From: Liquidambar formosana
Taxonomy: Eukaryota; Streptophyta; Magnoliopsida; Saxifragales; Altingiaceae
Direction of reading: 5' to 3'
Length of the DNA stretch: 64,000 bases
Assembly (NCBI GenBank): GCA_039720395.1
Contig: CM077822.1
Coordinates: forward strand, 17,377,043-17,441,042
Position numbers and translations under genes: made by a program. Of this stretch, positions 10,601 to 23,276 are shown one piece after another (the stretch's first letter is position 1; the number at the start of each line of letters is the position of its first letter). Below the pieces are notes generated by a model. The model was given only the letters and a program-made list of their open reading frames with translations. It was not told the origin of the DNA and searched no databases.

Positions 10601-13600
10601 AATTGAGAATACACTCTGCATATCTTTATCGCAGCGTCAAGAACCACCTGTGCCACCTTCAATACTTCTGAGCCAAATGGATGAATTCTCTGTTTGATAA
10701 TGATTAGGGACCATTCTTAGTGAAATATGCCAACTAATTCTTCAGTTAATACTTAATAGTGAATAAGGCTGTGTAATATATATAAAACTTATATTAAATG
10801 ATTCCACATAAAAAGATTAATATGATGGTAGCCCTTTCTAACTAGTATGTTTGCCGCATCCACAAATTTGTCACTTCTTCATTGGTGATTTTCCTCACAT
10901 TAGACAAATATAATTTATTAGATGAACAAAAATGTTTAGTGGCAATACCAATTCCCCAATAATAACAACAGTAGTAATAATAATAATAAACGAGCACGTG
11001 TAATATGGTGCAAACAATCAATACCTTGATCTCTGTAATTGAATCTTTTGTTATGTTTAACTGTTCCAAGGTGAATTTTTCAACAATATCCATCAGCACC
11101 CTGTCACTCGGAACAGGATATTTTGCCAAAGCTGAAAAACTAGCAGCAGAGAAGCTCAACAAGTCCAAAAGCAACTGCAAAAGATAACTTCAAAGATATT
11201 CACAGAAAATTTTATGGCTTAAAGACATTTAGCACATTGTATCAGTGCAGAGGGAACTAATCATGTCAGGCATCAAAAAACAAAAAATAAAAGACACATA
11301 CACCCTTGATCCACTTCTATGAAAGCAAAACTTCACATACAAAAGAAAGGTACCAAATTGCTCCACTGAAAAGAGAAAAGATTCATCTTGGGAGGATAAT
11401 AAGTTCAAACAATGCCAAGTACAATAACTAGTAAACATATTATTTTAAAATGACAAGAGCTCGATATCAGTTAAATATCATTTACCTGAAAAAAGAGGCT
11501 AGCATGTTCTTCTTCTTGAGACTCCTCAGTTGACATAAGTGTCATCTTGAGATGTTTTCCACACCATATGCTTGCCTAATAAATAATACTCAAGGTGTAA
11601 AGCAATGAGTGTTCCAATAAGTTTGGCAACTAAAAAAAAATACTTGTTCATACAGGAACAAAATATACATAATAAATGAAGTTGATACCAAATAGAAATA
11701 ATATACCTTGGTCCCAAGGGTGAGAAATTGTCCCAGACATCCAGATATGTCTGACTCTAGGTATTTTGCAGCCACGTGCAATATAGTCTTGTTTAACATG
11801 CACTGAGATATATCCAAGCAAGTGAAGTCTTCCCAAAGTGTCCAGTCCGTTGTTAAGGTAAGAACTTAGAAATGAGACACGGCAAAGGGGGAATTACAGA
11901 ATGGCCGGCTACAGGCAAATAATTACATATCAATTCAAGTTAGTAGTCATCTACTATGAAGTTAGTAGTAGGTGACTACTAATTTCATAGTAGATGACTA
12001 CTAGCTTGTATTGATATGTAATTCTTTGCCTGTAGATGGACCAATCTGTATTTCCCCTACAATAATTTGATCAACAAAATGTCTTTACATTTTGTGTGTG
12101 AATGTGTGTGTGTGTACTCATGAGAGAAGCATTAAAAAGTTCTGAACAAAATTTTTGTTGAGAATGAGAATTATTGGCGCGATGGTAAATCGGTAACAAT
12201 ACAACATCAATGCTCTTTTTTCTGTGTGTTTCCTTTTAGATATGGAAGCAGGGGCCGGCTTTAATAAACTCCCTAATACTATGCTTTGTATGCTCAAGTA
12301 ATAATAAAATATGCATCATGTTCTCTCCTACTTTTAGAGAAACTTGTAGGAAGTTGATATTTGAGGAATGCTTTACCCCTTAGTTGGGGCTTCCATTTCA
12401 TACAATTGAGTAGTATCCCAACTTTGTATCATCAAATCAACAAAGAACAGCTGAACTGATGCAGTACAGCACTATATTGATATTCTAATATATAAAAACA
12501 ATATATCTTATTTGATGCTAAATTTTCTACCCATCCTTCAGTGAAATTGAAACCAAGTTTTGACAATCCAAGGCACATATATGTGTCGCATAAAAACTTT
12601 CGTAATTTATATGTGTTACGTATCTATATATGAATGTATGCCTTTATCAGTTTATATCATGAAAATTTGCATGTTTTAGAAGCTAAATATGAATGAAGAG
12701 GACCAAGAGGTTCTTTAAAGCTACAGCACTAGATGGATGGAATTGAAAACAGTAATAAGTTATCTATCTCTAGCGTACAGGTTTGGCTGAGGACAAAGGC
12801 TGGAATGAACATTTCTTTTAAGATCAATTCCACCCCTCTCTAACATTATCCCATGGCGCATAAGGGAATGCTACTTCAACGATCACAACATGAACTAAGT
12901 GCCTAGGAGACAGGTTTGCAGTGAAAAGCTTTGTTATATGACTTAATATTACTGCCAAAGTAAGAAGACTGGCACTTGCATCTATGGAAAAGATAGAGAA
13001 TTAGGAGAGAGAGAATATTAGCACAGAAATTGATTGATGGAATGGAAATGGAGGAACCATATTTATATTTTGTTCAGATGGGAACGCTTCTGTCAACTGA
13101 AACATAACAGTAATTTATTTTGCAGCTTTAAAAGGCACAAAGTTTTAAAGACCACGAAGTAACACTTGTCAATTCCCCCATAAGTTTTTGATAACGAGGA
13201 AGCCCTTCGGCCAAACCCTGGGCCCATATAAGACCCCACATCCCATGTGGACCAAGTAAGTCTAAGGCCCATGATAACCATGGAACCTTGTGTGGGTGAC
13301 CCCAAGAGGTTTAACAAGAGTCAAACCAGGTAAGTCCATTCCCCCATAATCAGACCAAGGTACTAAATTTTATTTTGACATGTCGTTCCGGTCATCCCCA
13401 AAACAAAATTATTCCAAAACATATCGAGAAACACAATGATAATGGGGAAAAATTTTAAAATTGTTGGAAATATAGAACAAAAGTATTTATATGTTAAGAT
13501 AAGTGTATTCAATGATTAATTGAATATGTTTGAGGTCCATACACCAATCCAGATAGATATAAACTTCAAAACATTTTAAGTTAAAATAGTAATTTACTAT

Positions 13601-16600
13601 TTTGATACTAACTTATAATAATGTGATTGTCACAAGTATTTACTACTAGTAATCCTACAAATGGATAAATTTAATATAACTTCCAAGTTCCATCTCCTTA
13701 ATCCTAACTATTGGAATTTTATCTAAATCCACTAGATAAAAACTTTAACAACTAAAGAGAGAAATGAGAAAGAACACTTTTCAGATTTCTGTCTCTCATT
13801 ATTTCTTTTTCTTCTTTTCTTCTCCCTTCTCTCTTCACATTTGAAAAAATAGAAAATAAAAATAAATAAAATAAGCAAAATTTTTAAGAGAATCTATTAG
13901 AAACTTAAATTTTTTTTGGAAACGTTTCAATCAGTTTCAACCGAAACATCATCAACGAAAATGCTTTAGTCAAAACCAAGGAATTTCAAAATTCCTATGG
14001 TATTTCATTTTGGTCAATCAAGAAATGAAAACGTTTCTACCGTTTCAATGGAAAATGCAAATAATAATAATAATAATTAAATTAAATTAAATTAAAAATA
14101 TTTCCTTGAATCAAACATGCTTAGACTACTTATGTAGAGCCCACAAAAGGAGTTGAAAATTTTATGGAGTCAATGCAGGAATCCATGCTCGCATAGATAC
14201 ACACAGCCTGCCGCAGTGCAGACACCATGCTTCACCAGTCACCACAATCACAGGATTCATGGCCAGTTCAACTCAAAGAGTAAACCCTGGCAAGGCTCTA
14301 GAAGACACTCATCTATGTATTAAGTTATCAACCCAAGAAGGATTCTTTACATAGCCCATATGAGAAAACAAAAAAAATTAAGGAATGAAAGCAACCAACA
14401 TAAAGAACAAGAAAAATATGGGAATTCAAGTTTTCATAAAGCTAAAAAATAAAATAGAACAACAACAACAACAAAATACAGTAAAATGGATACTGTGAGG
14501 CATTCTGCAAGAGAAGCCAAGTCAGATTTCTCAGAAAAATCTAGATCACCAAGTTTGGTAAGCTGTTGAACACGGCTCTCAACAACCTGTGGTATACAAA
14601 GTTCAAGTCGCAAATAACCAAGGATGCAAGATCAATAGCAATAATTTTAGTCCAACTAATTCTCCAGACATTTCAAAATTAAGGAAACTACAATAGGAAG
14701 AATCAGGAGCAAGCAGAGTAAACATAACTAACAAGATTTTTTGTCCTGGGTGAGACATTACAAGATTTAAATCAGCAAGCACTTATATTAAAGGTAGGTC
14801 TAATAATATGGATGAAAGAATTGCTTCTTGAAAACTAACTTAACACACAATTCTAACTTTCCAAGATAGTGTTGCCTAAAGAAGCATAACACACAAAAAC
14901 AAAAGATTATCAACTTTGGACAATATGAAAGACTAAGATGGCATATTTCATATCTTAATCTACTTAATGATGTGGCTCCTTATGCCCCCTGATATAGTTG
15001 TAGAATTGAAATCCATACATGCACAACCCTTTCTAGCACTAACATAGCATCACCTGGTATTATCAGATTTCATCATTTGGCATATAATGGTTATGATAAT
15101 CAACTTTATGATAATAATAATAATAATAAAATTAATGTTTTCAAAAGCAAAGGTGAAGGCGTAAGGCAGAATGTTTTCCCTCCTGTGAGGTGAAGCATAA
15201 GCCCTAAGGCATGAGGCATATAGCAGGAATCATCAAGATATTTGTGCAAATAGGTATAATCCATGTAATACCAGAAACTATCAAAATGAAAGAAGTGACG
15301 ATAATAACTATAAGTATACAAAAGAGCCTTTCAAATTTCGAATTTTTATATTTAAAAAACATATAAAAATAATTAGTATAAAAATTTAAAAGTGAAAAAT
15401 TAGTAAATAGAAAACGAAATTTGCTAAAAATAATTAAATATAAAGGTGTAAACTATTTCCAAACATAGTTGATTAACTAAAATGCATAAAAAATGTAACA
15501 TAAAAACTTGTGATTTTTGTCCTCCAACCAAAAAATATATTTTTCATACAACCCAAATCAAATTAATTAGGTTCCTTAAAAACAAAAACAAAACAAACAA
15601 ACAAACTTCTTCAGATATATCACATTAAGTCCTCCAACCAAAATATATAATATCCATACAACCCAAATTCCACCTATACCCCCAAGTTCTGGGAAGCACT
15701 CGCCGGTTGTTACCCTACCCTACCCTTCCCTTCTCTCTCTCTTACTCTCTTTCTCTCTCTCTTGTTTATTTAAAAGTCTCCCCCTCTCTTCTCTTCTTTA
15801 AAAGAAATAAAAGGAAATAGGTGTGCTTTTGGTTTCCAACCATCTTTAGGCATTTCAGCATAAACCTGAATGTGGTAAACAAACTCCTAAAAGGTGTAGG
15901 ACCCCACAAAATTGGGAATAAAAGACGCACCCAACCCATTAGGCATATGACCAATGGTAGTACAGCCTTTATTTTGACGCCCTAAGAAACTTTTGCTCCA
16001 CCTCGCCTCAGGTCCCAGAAAAAAACTTCGAAAACACTGATCACAATCAAGAGCCTTTGTGTTGGTTCAAAAGGAAGCACAAAAACAAAACAGAGAATTT
16101 TCTCATAATTAATTTACTGCACATAGACATCTCTTCTATTACAAGGATCAGAGCGGAAAACAGTATGCATTGGCCGATTTCCATGTCACTGCCTTAAGAA
16201 ATAAATATAAAATTTCATATACATTGCACAATTTATACTCAACTGGCATTTAATATTCTGCATGGTTGGTCTTGAGGCAAAAAAACTCATGCATAGACCA
16301 AGTAAACAGGTATTTCTAAGAATTTTAGATAGTCAACCATCACGACGTCCCAAATAAAAAAAAAAAAAGCAACCCTTTTGTTTATCAAATGTTTTAAGTA
16401 AAGCTTATATGCATTCAGCAAATGTATTAACTATAATGTGCGCCATCAAAGAACCTTCTAAACTATTAATAGATTTCATATATCAACTGCAAGTCTGCGA
16501 CAGATTTGGCCATTCAAAAACCCTAATCAATTGGGTTACCACTGTTATTTTCTGTCCCTGACTATACGCCCATTTTGTATTAAAACACAAAGGTTAGGAC

Positions 16601-17404
16601 TGTATGTCTGTATCCAGCTCACCCCTTCCAAGACCCTCCTCAGCGAGACCTAGGTGACGGCTTCGTTTCTTTTTACCCAATGTTGGTCCCACGGAGCAGG
16701 GTCTTAGGAGGGGTGAGTTGGAAATGGTCCTAACCTTTGTTTTTTTTCAAAAAAAAAAACAAAGTGGCTGCTCTTAATGCTTGAACATGCACCCCCTGGT
16801 AACCCGATACTTTTACCATGCACCAGACAATTTATGAACTCAACTTATTGAAGAAAAAAAAATGTTAAATGAAAGGCATTCGTCCACGGAACCTCTCTGA
16901 AACATAAATTGTCATTTAAATTATAATTTAAAATTGAATTTTTAAAAATTCAAAGGGACAATTACCAAAATGGTGCTAGTATTACCTATAAGCAAACAGC
17001 GTGAAATCTAAAATTTTCCATAACATCTGCTAAAATACATATGGTGTATACAACACAATCCAATGCGAAAATGGGTCTTCAAAACCCTAAAAAGGTTTAT
17101 TAGCATCAAAACCCTAAAAACTAAATACTCGTAACAGCACAACCTGCCACTGCATTGTATACAATTTGGTCGGGAATCGAACAGGTTTTCAACACAGTGA
17201 CTCTGTGATTGTGTGAATTGCAATTCAAATTGTGAAAATGTATGAACAACAGTAACTAGGTCGTGAAGATATAGTATAAGTAACTTCATAGTGTTACCAA
17301 TGAACTGAAAGGGAGATTTCAAATTGAAAAAAGGAGCTTACATCTGAAGCTTTGATGGCTTGCAGTATGCTCTGCAAGTCGTTTCCAGAGCTCTCCTTCT
17401 TCAT
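7628..17404 (-). CDS. Large seven-exon gene, probable FLIP/FIRRM-like (DUF4487) FIGL1-interacting protein
   Basis: Coding exons on the minus strand: 17342-17404 ([14 protein letters not shown]), 14494-14586, 11707-11844, 11486-11575, 11025-11174, 9092-10689 (532 codons) and 7628-8520. Every junction keeps phase. Introns are GT-AG except intron 2, which looks U12-type. The product is about 1,000 mostly helical residues with a long HEAT-like middle ([38 protein letters not shown]). The resemblance is to plant FLIP / human FIRRM, known to partner FIGL1 in limiting crossovers and regulating RAD51/DMC1. I recognised it from memory and could not run a search, so the family is tentative while the gene model is strong. 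A +1 frameshift lies at about 8104-8106. The stop at 7628 overlaps a GTAAGT donor, so another exon is possible. The ATG is 63 codon-bases into exon 1, preceded by a CT-rich leader (17405-17470). Confidence 0.68.
8789..8892. repeat. Short foldback element in intron 6
   Basis: The left arm ATTGGTATTCCACTTTTAGC is answered at the right by the complement of GCTAAAGTGGAGTGCCAAT. This gives a hairpin of about 104 bp between the exons ending at 9092 and starting at 8520. Confidence 0.6.
11887..12057. mobile_element. Foldback MITE inside intron 2
   Basis: The outer ends GGGGAATTACAGA and TCTGTATTTCCCC pair imperfectly. The inner arms (CTACAGGCAAA... with TAGTAGTCATCTACTATGA) pair almost perfectly around a centre near 11975. 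There is no coding capacity. It is close to the 3' end and branch site of the intron. Confidence 0.72.
13150..13335 (-). mobile_element. SINE-like element, 3' portion
   Basis: The minus strand has a B-box-like GGTTTGACTC, then GTTCCATGGTTATCATGGGC, CCACATGGGATGTGGGGTC and GGCTTCCTCGTTATCAAAAA, ending in a short A tail. I associate this series with a common plant tRNA-derived SINE-like family. The 5' end and target duplication were not resolved. Confidence 0.45.
15134..16037. mobile_element. Possible hAT-like non-autonomous element in intron 1
   Basis: The left edge AATGTTTTCAAAAGC and the right edge (complement) AGTGTTTTCGAAG form imperfect inverted ends. Both are followed by GGTGAAGGC / CTGAGGCGAGG-like sub-terminal motifs. 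I could not fix an 8-bp target duplication. Confidence 0.3.
16581..16746. repeat. Foldback element in intron 1
   Basis: ACACAAAGGTTAGGAC at the left is answered by GTCCTAACCTTTGT at the right. The inner arms AGCTCACCCCTTCCAAGACC and GGTCTTAGGAGGGGTGAG also pair. A relative with the same CTCAC...CC(A)AGGACC core lies at 23965-24125. Confidence 0.6.
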
Positions 17405-17470
17405 TTCCTCTCTTTCTCTTTATCTCTCTCTCTCTCTCTCGCTCGCTCTCTCTGTCTCTACTTCGCTCTC
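17405..17470 (-). promoter_or_regulatory. CT-rich 5' leader of the FLIP-like gene
   Basis: A pyrimidine tract of CTCT repeats on the plus strand (GAGA on the coding strand) lies immediately upstream of the ATG. It is common in plant 5' leaders. No TATA box is obvious. Confidence 0.4.
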
Positions 17471-17776
17471 CCGCCTTTAAACCAGCTGAACCCTCAGAGA
17501 GTCACAATTTCAATTTTCAACGCACCATTTTTGCACCGTTTTGCACGGTTTAAGTATCCTATTTTACTTATCGCTTTTCTCCAAAAAAAAAAAAAAAAAA
17601 GTATCCTATTTTACTCTCCGTTTTCTGTTGAGTCGGCAAAACGCACCGTTTAATCGTTTGTTTAATTAGTATTTGAGTCAATTTATTCATCTCCGAAACG
17701 AAAAAAATAACAAGGGGTTAATGGTTTTCATCTTTCAAACTACTAGCTACAACAACAGACGCCCTTTTTTTTTTTT

Positions 17777-18752
17777 GGGTAAATTACAATAAAACCCCCT
17801 CTAAAATCTGACTATTACAGATCCATCCTTTCACATTTTTAAAATTACACTGAGACCCCTTACTTTGCAAAATAAACTACAAAGAGATCCCTCCTTCTAA
17901 CTTCCATCCATTAATCTGTTAAATCATATTCAAATTTTTTTAAAATACCCTAACTACCCTTAGTGGATGATAACTTCCATGTTAAATGCGTATAACTCAC
18001 CAGTCCAATAGTTCATCCAATACTTTTGAATTTTTTAATTATTATTAATAAACAACTAAAAGATAATATATATATATATATAAGAAAAATGCTAAAAACA
18101 ATTTAAATTTTCTGTCCAACTGATGTGACAGCTATCAAATTTGCTGTTTAGAAACAATTATTTATTTAATTAAATTTTTAATTGATTTGCAAAATAAAAA
18201 ATAAAAAAATTGATTTGCTAAGTTGCCACCTCATTTGAGTAAGTAGATTTGAGTATAAAAAAAAAAAGGACTATGTAGCATTATTCATATGTAGAAATAA
18301 ATAAAAAAAATTATTACAATAGAGATGCACGTATAGAGGTGGCAAATGAGGTGGCAACTTGGCAAATCAATTTTTATTTTTTATTTTTACACATCAATTA
18401 AATAAATAATTGTTTCTAATGAGCAAATCTGATGGCTACCACATCAATTGGACAAAAATTTAAGCTCTTTGGCATTTTTCTTTTATATATATATAATCTT
18501 TTAGTTGTTTATCAATAAATAAATCAATCAATCAAATGTATTAGATGAATGTGTTGGACTAATGAGTTATATGCATTTAACATGGAAGTTGTTATCCAAT
18601 AAGGGTAATTAGGGTATTTTGAAAAAAATTGAAAGTGATTTAATGAATTATGGACGAAAGTTAAAGGGAGGGAGTCTTAATGTAATTTTAGAAACGTGAG
18701 GGGTCTATTTGTAATTGTCAGATTTTAGAGGGGGTCTTAATGTAATTTACCC
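17777..18752. mobile_element. Mutator-like long-TIR hairpin element (non-autonomous)
   Basis: The ends are GGGTAAATTACA and its complement TGTAATTTACCC. The two arms, each about 480 bp, pair along nearly their whole length (CCCCCTCTAAAATCTGAC / GTCAGATTTTAGAGGGGG; AAGTTGCCACCTCATTTG / its complement). The centre is near 18260. Both edges abut a run of at least nine T, consistent with a 9-bp target duplication. No transposase frame is present. Confidence 0.72.
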
Positions 18753-19001
18753 TTTTTTTTTATGTATATAGTTTTAAATACGTGTCATTTTAATAATCAT
18801 GTCATTAATTGAAGTCATCTTTGAATCATTAGCATTTTCCATATTTATTATAGAATGCAATGATTGGTATTCTAATCGTTTGTCAAATCGATGCTTGGAA
18901 ATTAATAGGATGCAAAAGGTAGGGTTCACATGTGAGTCCCAACCCCCTGTGTTTAGGCACTAAAAATTGTAAGAGCTGTCATTAGAAGCTTTTTATTGTA
19001 A

Positions 19002-19585
19002 GAGCATCTCCAACTATGTGAGCTAAATAAGGTGTGCTATTGCTATTTTAGCACATGCTATAGTGCCAAATGTTATAATTTAGCACAATGTGCTCCAATG
19101 ATGCAAATAAATGTAGTGTGCTATTTTTTGCCACCACTTCAACTTTTTCCACAAATTTAAGGTTTCGTAAGATAGTAAATGAGGTATATCATGGATCAAA
19201 TGTAATGTTGCTTGAGTGGGATGAATGAATTAAAAAAAAGGGTATGTTTTTTGATTTTTTTTTATTTGATTTATATTTTTATATATAAGACTTCAATATT
19301 ATTTTTGAAAATATTGTATTTATTTATGGGCTGTTTGGTTACTGAGAAAATTTTGGAAGAAAAATGGAAGAAAAGAAGTTGCTGGTGTGTATAGTTGTTG
19401 AGAAAGGGAGAAAAAGCTGACATGGCAAATATAACAATAGCTCACCCTTGTGCCAAATATAGCACAAGGGTGAGCTATTGCTATATTTAGCACATGCATG
19501 TAGCTCACCATTGGAGCATCCCAACTTGTGCTAAATGCTATAATATAGCAATAGCACACCATATAGCTCACCATTGGAGATGCTC
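19002..19585. mobile_element. PIF/Harbinger-type MITE
   Basis: The terminal inverted repeat is GAGCATCTCCAA / TTGGAGATGCTC, flanked by TAA on both sides (18999-19001 and 19586-19588). This is the target duplication expected for PIF/Harbinger. Sub-terminal repeats of TGCTATTGCTATATTTAGCAC type occur near both ends. The middle (about 19140-19430) is non-coding. Confidence 0.8.
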
Positions 19586-19588
19586 TAA

Positions 19589-20814
19589 GAGTAATAATAC
19601 TCGATCATTAATAAAATGGTTTTTGTCTGTGATTGTAATAGTCTGTTTTTTTAATTAACAAAATAGTTTTCTTTCGTTGATCAAAAAATAAAATAAAATA
19701 ATATTCAATCATTCAAAGACAACCTTTAGATGATGTGTATCGATCTTTTATCATCATTTTCCATGAACACGCATACATTTGGGGAAATTATCTTTTTGTG
19801 ATCACTTCCCCAACTAATAGTACCAAAAAAGAGTGTATTAGCGATCAATTTAATTGCTACAAATTGGCATACCAATTGTCTTTATTTTGTATTAATTTAG
19901 GAAGTGGTCTCTCAAAGATAATTTTTCCTAGGAAGACGTATATGCCAAATGTCTTAGTATCTGTAATTGCATTTTAAAAAATTTACTTTAATGACATACA
20001 AATAATATTTCCACATGCAAAAGTTAGGCACCGTGTGAATGCTTTTTTCAAAAGATCTTATTATAAGTAGGAAAAATCTTTTTTTTACTTTTTGGCTTTT
20101 TGCTATTAAATAAAAGCAATAAAATCATAAGTACAGTTGGTAAAATTGATTTTTGCTTTCATTTTTTATTACAAAAGCAAAAGTAAATACGACGGAAGTC
20201 GCCAAGATACGACGGATATCATTACTCCTCTTGCCGTTTCTCATGAGACATGATTGAAAAAAATTATAAGGTCAAGAGGTTGAATCAGATGAGAGAACTT
20301 ATAATTTTTGTTTCTAATTACTTTTTACCTATTAAAAAATATTATTAAAAACTACAACCAAACTTTACTTTTTACTTTTGTAAGTTTTTGCTTTTAAAAG
20401 CTAAAAAGGATTTTATTTTTATTTATTTTTATTTTATTTTTTAAGTATAACCAAACGATGCTGAGATTTTTTTTTTTTTTTTTTTTACAAATCAAATGAA
20501 AAAAAATAAAAAATAAAAATTGAACTTTGAGACATCTCCGAATTGCATTATTGCGATTTATCATAATGACATTACAATACAAACATAATTTCCGAACATG
20601 CAAAGCTAGAATTTATTTACTTGTGTCACGATATGGCTTATTTAATTTGGTAGAGTGGCCTACGAGGAAGACCACCACCAGTTCATACAAGTAGTAGTGG
20701 TTAAAGAACACGGACATATAAATATATATACTAAGATCCTTCTATCGAGGGCCAGTTCCATTTCTATGGTCAGTGGGCATCTTATTTCAAAATATAGAGT
20801 GGAAGAAAAGTTAA
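19589..20814. other. No gene seen
   Basis: This is AT-rich DNA with T/A runs, for example at about 20466-20486. Nothing here is supported as coding or structured. Confidence 0.55.
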
Positions 20815-20870
20815 TTCCACTTTTAGGGTAAATCGTGTTGGCCCAACACGATTTATGGCTGGGACCATTT
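20815..20870. repeat. Single copy of the CGTGTTGGCCCAACACG palindrome
   Basis: The palindrome is centred at 20841. It is preceded by GTTAATTCCA...TAGGGTAAATCG, the same flank seen (inverted) at the right end of the palindrome array at 29127-29512. The two sites thus share a longer repeat edge. Confidence 0.7.
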
Positions 20871-20939
20871 TTATACGGTCAAACGAATTCCGTATAAAAA
20901 TCATATACTGTTCACACGACTTTTAAACTGTTTTTTATA

Positions 20940-22460
20940 CATACCCTTCTTTTTGATACACTCAGACCCTGTTTTATACACTCTGATTCACTCTCTCACT
21001 CTCATTCACACGCTCTGATTCACTCTCTCACCCTCATTCACTATCTCACTCTCTCTCTCTCCTGCTTGCTCTCCCTCTCTGTAACCACGCCGACGACGAC
21101 GCAGTCCCTCGCTCTCCCACTCTTTACATCTCTCTCTGTGACCAGGCCGGTGACGACGACGCCGAAGATCTACCGTCTAGCCCCGTCTCGCTTCCTCCCT
21201 CTCTCCGTGTCGTTTTGTCGAGGACGAGCTCCATCCGCCGTCGGCTTAGATCCACCATTGTCGATCTCGTGGGGGTTAGATCCACCATCGTCGGGTCTCA
21301 CAGGTACGGCAAATGGATCGAAAAAATCTAGGGCTTTATTCACCCCCCCCTCTCTCGGTTTTTCTCTGCTTTGATGATTTTTTGTGTACATTGTGAAGAG
21401 AGAGAGAGAGAGCTTACATAATGTGTTGTGCAATGAAGCCCTCAAGACTGATATGGAGCCATTCAAGTAGTTGTAGGAAAAACGACTGCACATTAGGGTT
21501 TAATGATTTAAAATTTAGGTATTAATTGTCTGGTGAGCGTTTTGGAAAGCACTCGTTTTTTGAAAAAAAATGGGTATAATTGCTTCAGAAAGGCAAAACA
21601 AACAATGCGATAGCATGTTTTTTGCATTTTGTAATTTTTCTTCAATTCTATTCACCCTGGATTTGGTTGCTGAGAAAAATGAGTCAAATGAAAACAAAAG
21701 ATACGAAATTTCAAAGTTGCAATATATTTTCTTTTCCTGCATTTTCTCGGAAACCAAACGGAGGTTTACCCTCTGTTTGGTTCATGGATTTTACGAAGGA
21801 AAGGAAAAAAAATTTGAGGGATTCTGGTTTTTTTTGTTTGGTTGCCAAAGAAAATTATAAGGAAAGAAAGTATGCAGGAAAATTGGGGGGAAAATGACAC
21901 TAACCCTCTCTCATGCTCTTTCTCTCTCTCTCTCTCAATGTAGGGATTTTTTTTTTCTTTTTTTTACTTCATGAACAATTTATCCTTACTTGCTCTTTGC
22001 ACATATATATCGATCTCTGTGTTTGTGTGTAAATCTAGGTTTGTATTTTTATTTTTTTATGTTCATGAAATATATATATATTTTTTTCCACTGAATGCTT
22101 TAATGCACGAGGAAATTGTCAGTGGTAGGTAGAAATGGTTTGTTCATTCCATTTGTAAGGAAAAAAAATTCGGATTAACCATTAAAGTCAAATGACATCA
22201 TGATACATATATTTGTAGACTAGTTGAAACCCCGGGCGATGCCTAGGAAGCCAAATTATATAAAAAAAACCCGAGGGATGGTAAGAGAACAATAATGTTC
22301 CGTAATCTAAGTATCCCATGTTAAAGGGAAAAATAAAATTATATGTAAGCAATAAAATGTTCGTCACGGGCACTAACCAATAAAGAACTTGTATAAAAAA
22401 AAAAGATCAAATTAAAATTATCTAAAGAACTTATATAAACAATAAAATGTCATTATCCAT
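20940..22460. other. CT-rich then AT-rich spacer; no supported gene
   Basis: 20990-21370 is CT-rich with a 102-codon frame (21066-21374) of low-complexity Ser/Thr/Pro composition and no recognisable domain. It could be a 5' leader or first exon, but nothing downstream confirms it. Confidence 0.4.
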
Positions 22461-22463
22461 TGA

Positions 22464-22735
22464 TGAAACAACCATTGGAAGAGAAGAAAAAATCTGAAGA
22501 AGTTAGTAAAAAAACTATTGCATTTGTAAAAGACAATATTGATTGTAGAGAATAAGGAAACCTGCAATGACCATAAGTAACAAATACCTAACATGTCAAT
22601 TCATGCAGATGAAACAACCATTGCAAGAGAAGAACTAAAGAAGTTAGTAAAAAAACTATTGCATTTGCAAAAGACAATATTGATTGTAGAGAATAAGGAA
22701 ACCTGCAATGACCATAAGTAACAAATGCCTAACAT
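22464..22735 (+). repeat. Tandem duplication, ~140-bp unit, two copies
   Basis: ATGAAACAACCATTG through AACCTGCAATGACCATAAG is repeated with few changes at 22464-22597 and 22609-22735. Confidence 0.8.
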
Positions 22736-22937
22736 AAAAATCAATAAGCAATAAAGTAGTAAAATAATCAGTAGGATTACCCAAACACATTAGCCAGTCA
22801 CTACAAAAGAAAATGGAATACATTATCAAGCCAACACTGAGTAAAGAAACTTTGAAGAAAATTTAGCTTCAAAACTATTAGTTATATATAAAATACAAGA
22901 GGGCGAGTTCAGAGAAGTGGAATGATCAAACAAAAGT

Positions 22938-23185
22938 CCTGATATATAAAATAAAAACTGATATATATATTCATTAAAATTAATTCCTAAAAAATGTTTG
23001 TTACGGGCACTAACCATGGAAGGGTGGAACGCATTAGATACTAACTTGATATATAAAATAGAAACTGACACATATATATTCACAAAAATTCATTCCTAAA
23101 AAATGTTTGTCATGGGCACTAACCATAGAAGGGTGGAACGCATCAGATTACACAGATTGATGAACGCATCAGATTACACAGATTG
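22938..23185 (+). repeat. Tandem duplication, ~105-bp unit
   Basis: TGATATATAAAATA...GGGCACTAACCATGGAAGG is repeated at about 22938 and 23044. GAACGCATCAGATTACACAG is then repeated once more at about 23137 and 23163. A further GGGCACTAACCA lies at 22367. Confidence 0.7.
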
Positions 23186-23276
23186 CCTTCTCCTGTACCA
23201 CCAGCCAAGCATCCTCTTCAGATTGTAATAATATCTGTAAATTATTTTAGCTGATTTTCCAATGCATATACTGCAG

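Larger units (their letters stand above)
11845..14493 (-). other. Candidate U12-type (minor-class) intron 2
   Basis: The donor reads GTATCCAT, against the U12 consensus RTATCCTT. Near the 3' end is TACCTTAAC (11852-11860), one base from the U12 branch consensus TTCCTTAAC. The only phase-preserving 3' end is ...CGGAC at 11845, an AC end 8 bp after the branch A. The AG alternatives nearby (exon starting 11864 or 11828) break the frame. Joining gives ...ECLT then [11 protein letters not shown]. The intron carries a foldback and a SINE-like insert. Confidence 0.6.

Noticed and set aside
15106..15954. Minus-strand frames in intron 1 of the FLIP-like gene
   Set aside because: They have no domain and sit in repeat-like intronic DNA. 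The flanking coding exons join in phase without them.
21066..21374. 102-codon plus-strand frame
   Set aside because: Low-complexity Ser/Thr/Pro from a CT-rich tract, with no domain, no linked exon and an overlapping frame on the other strand.
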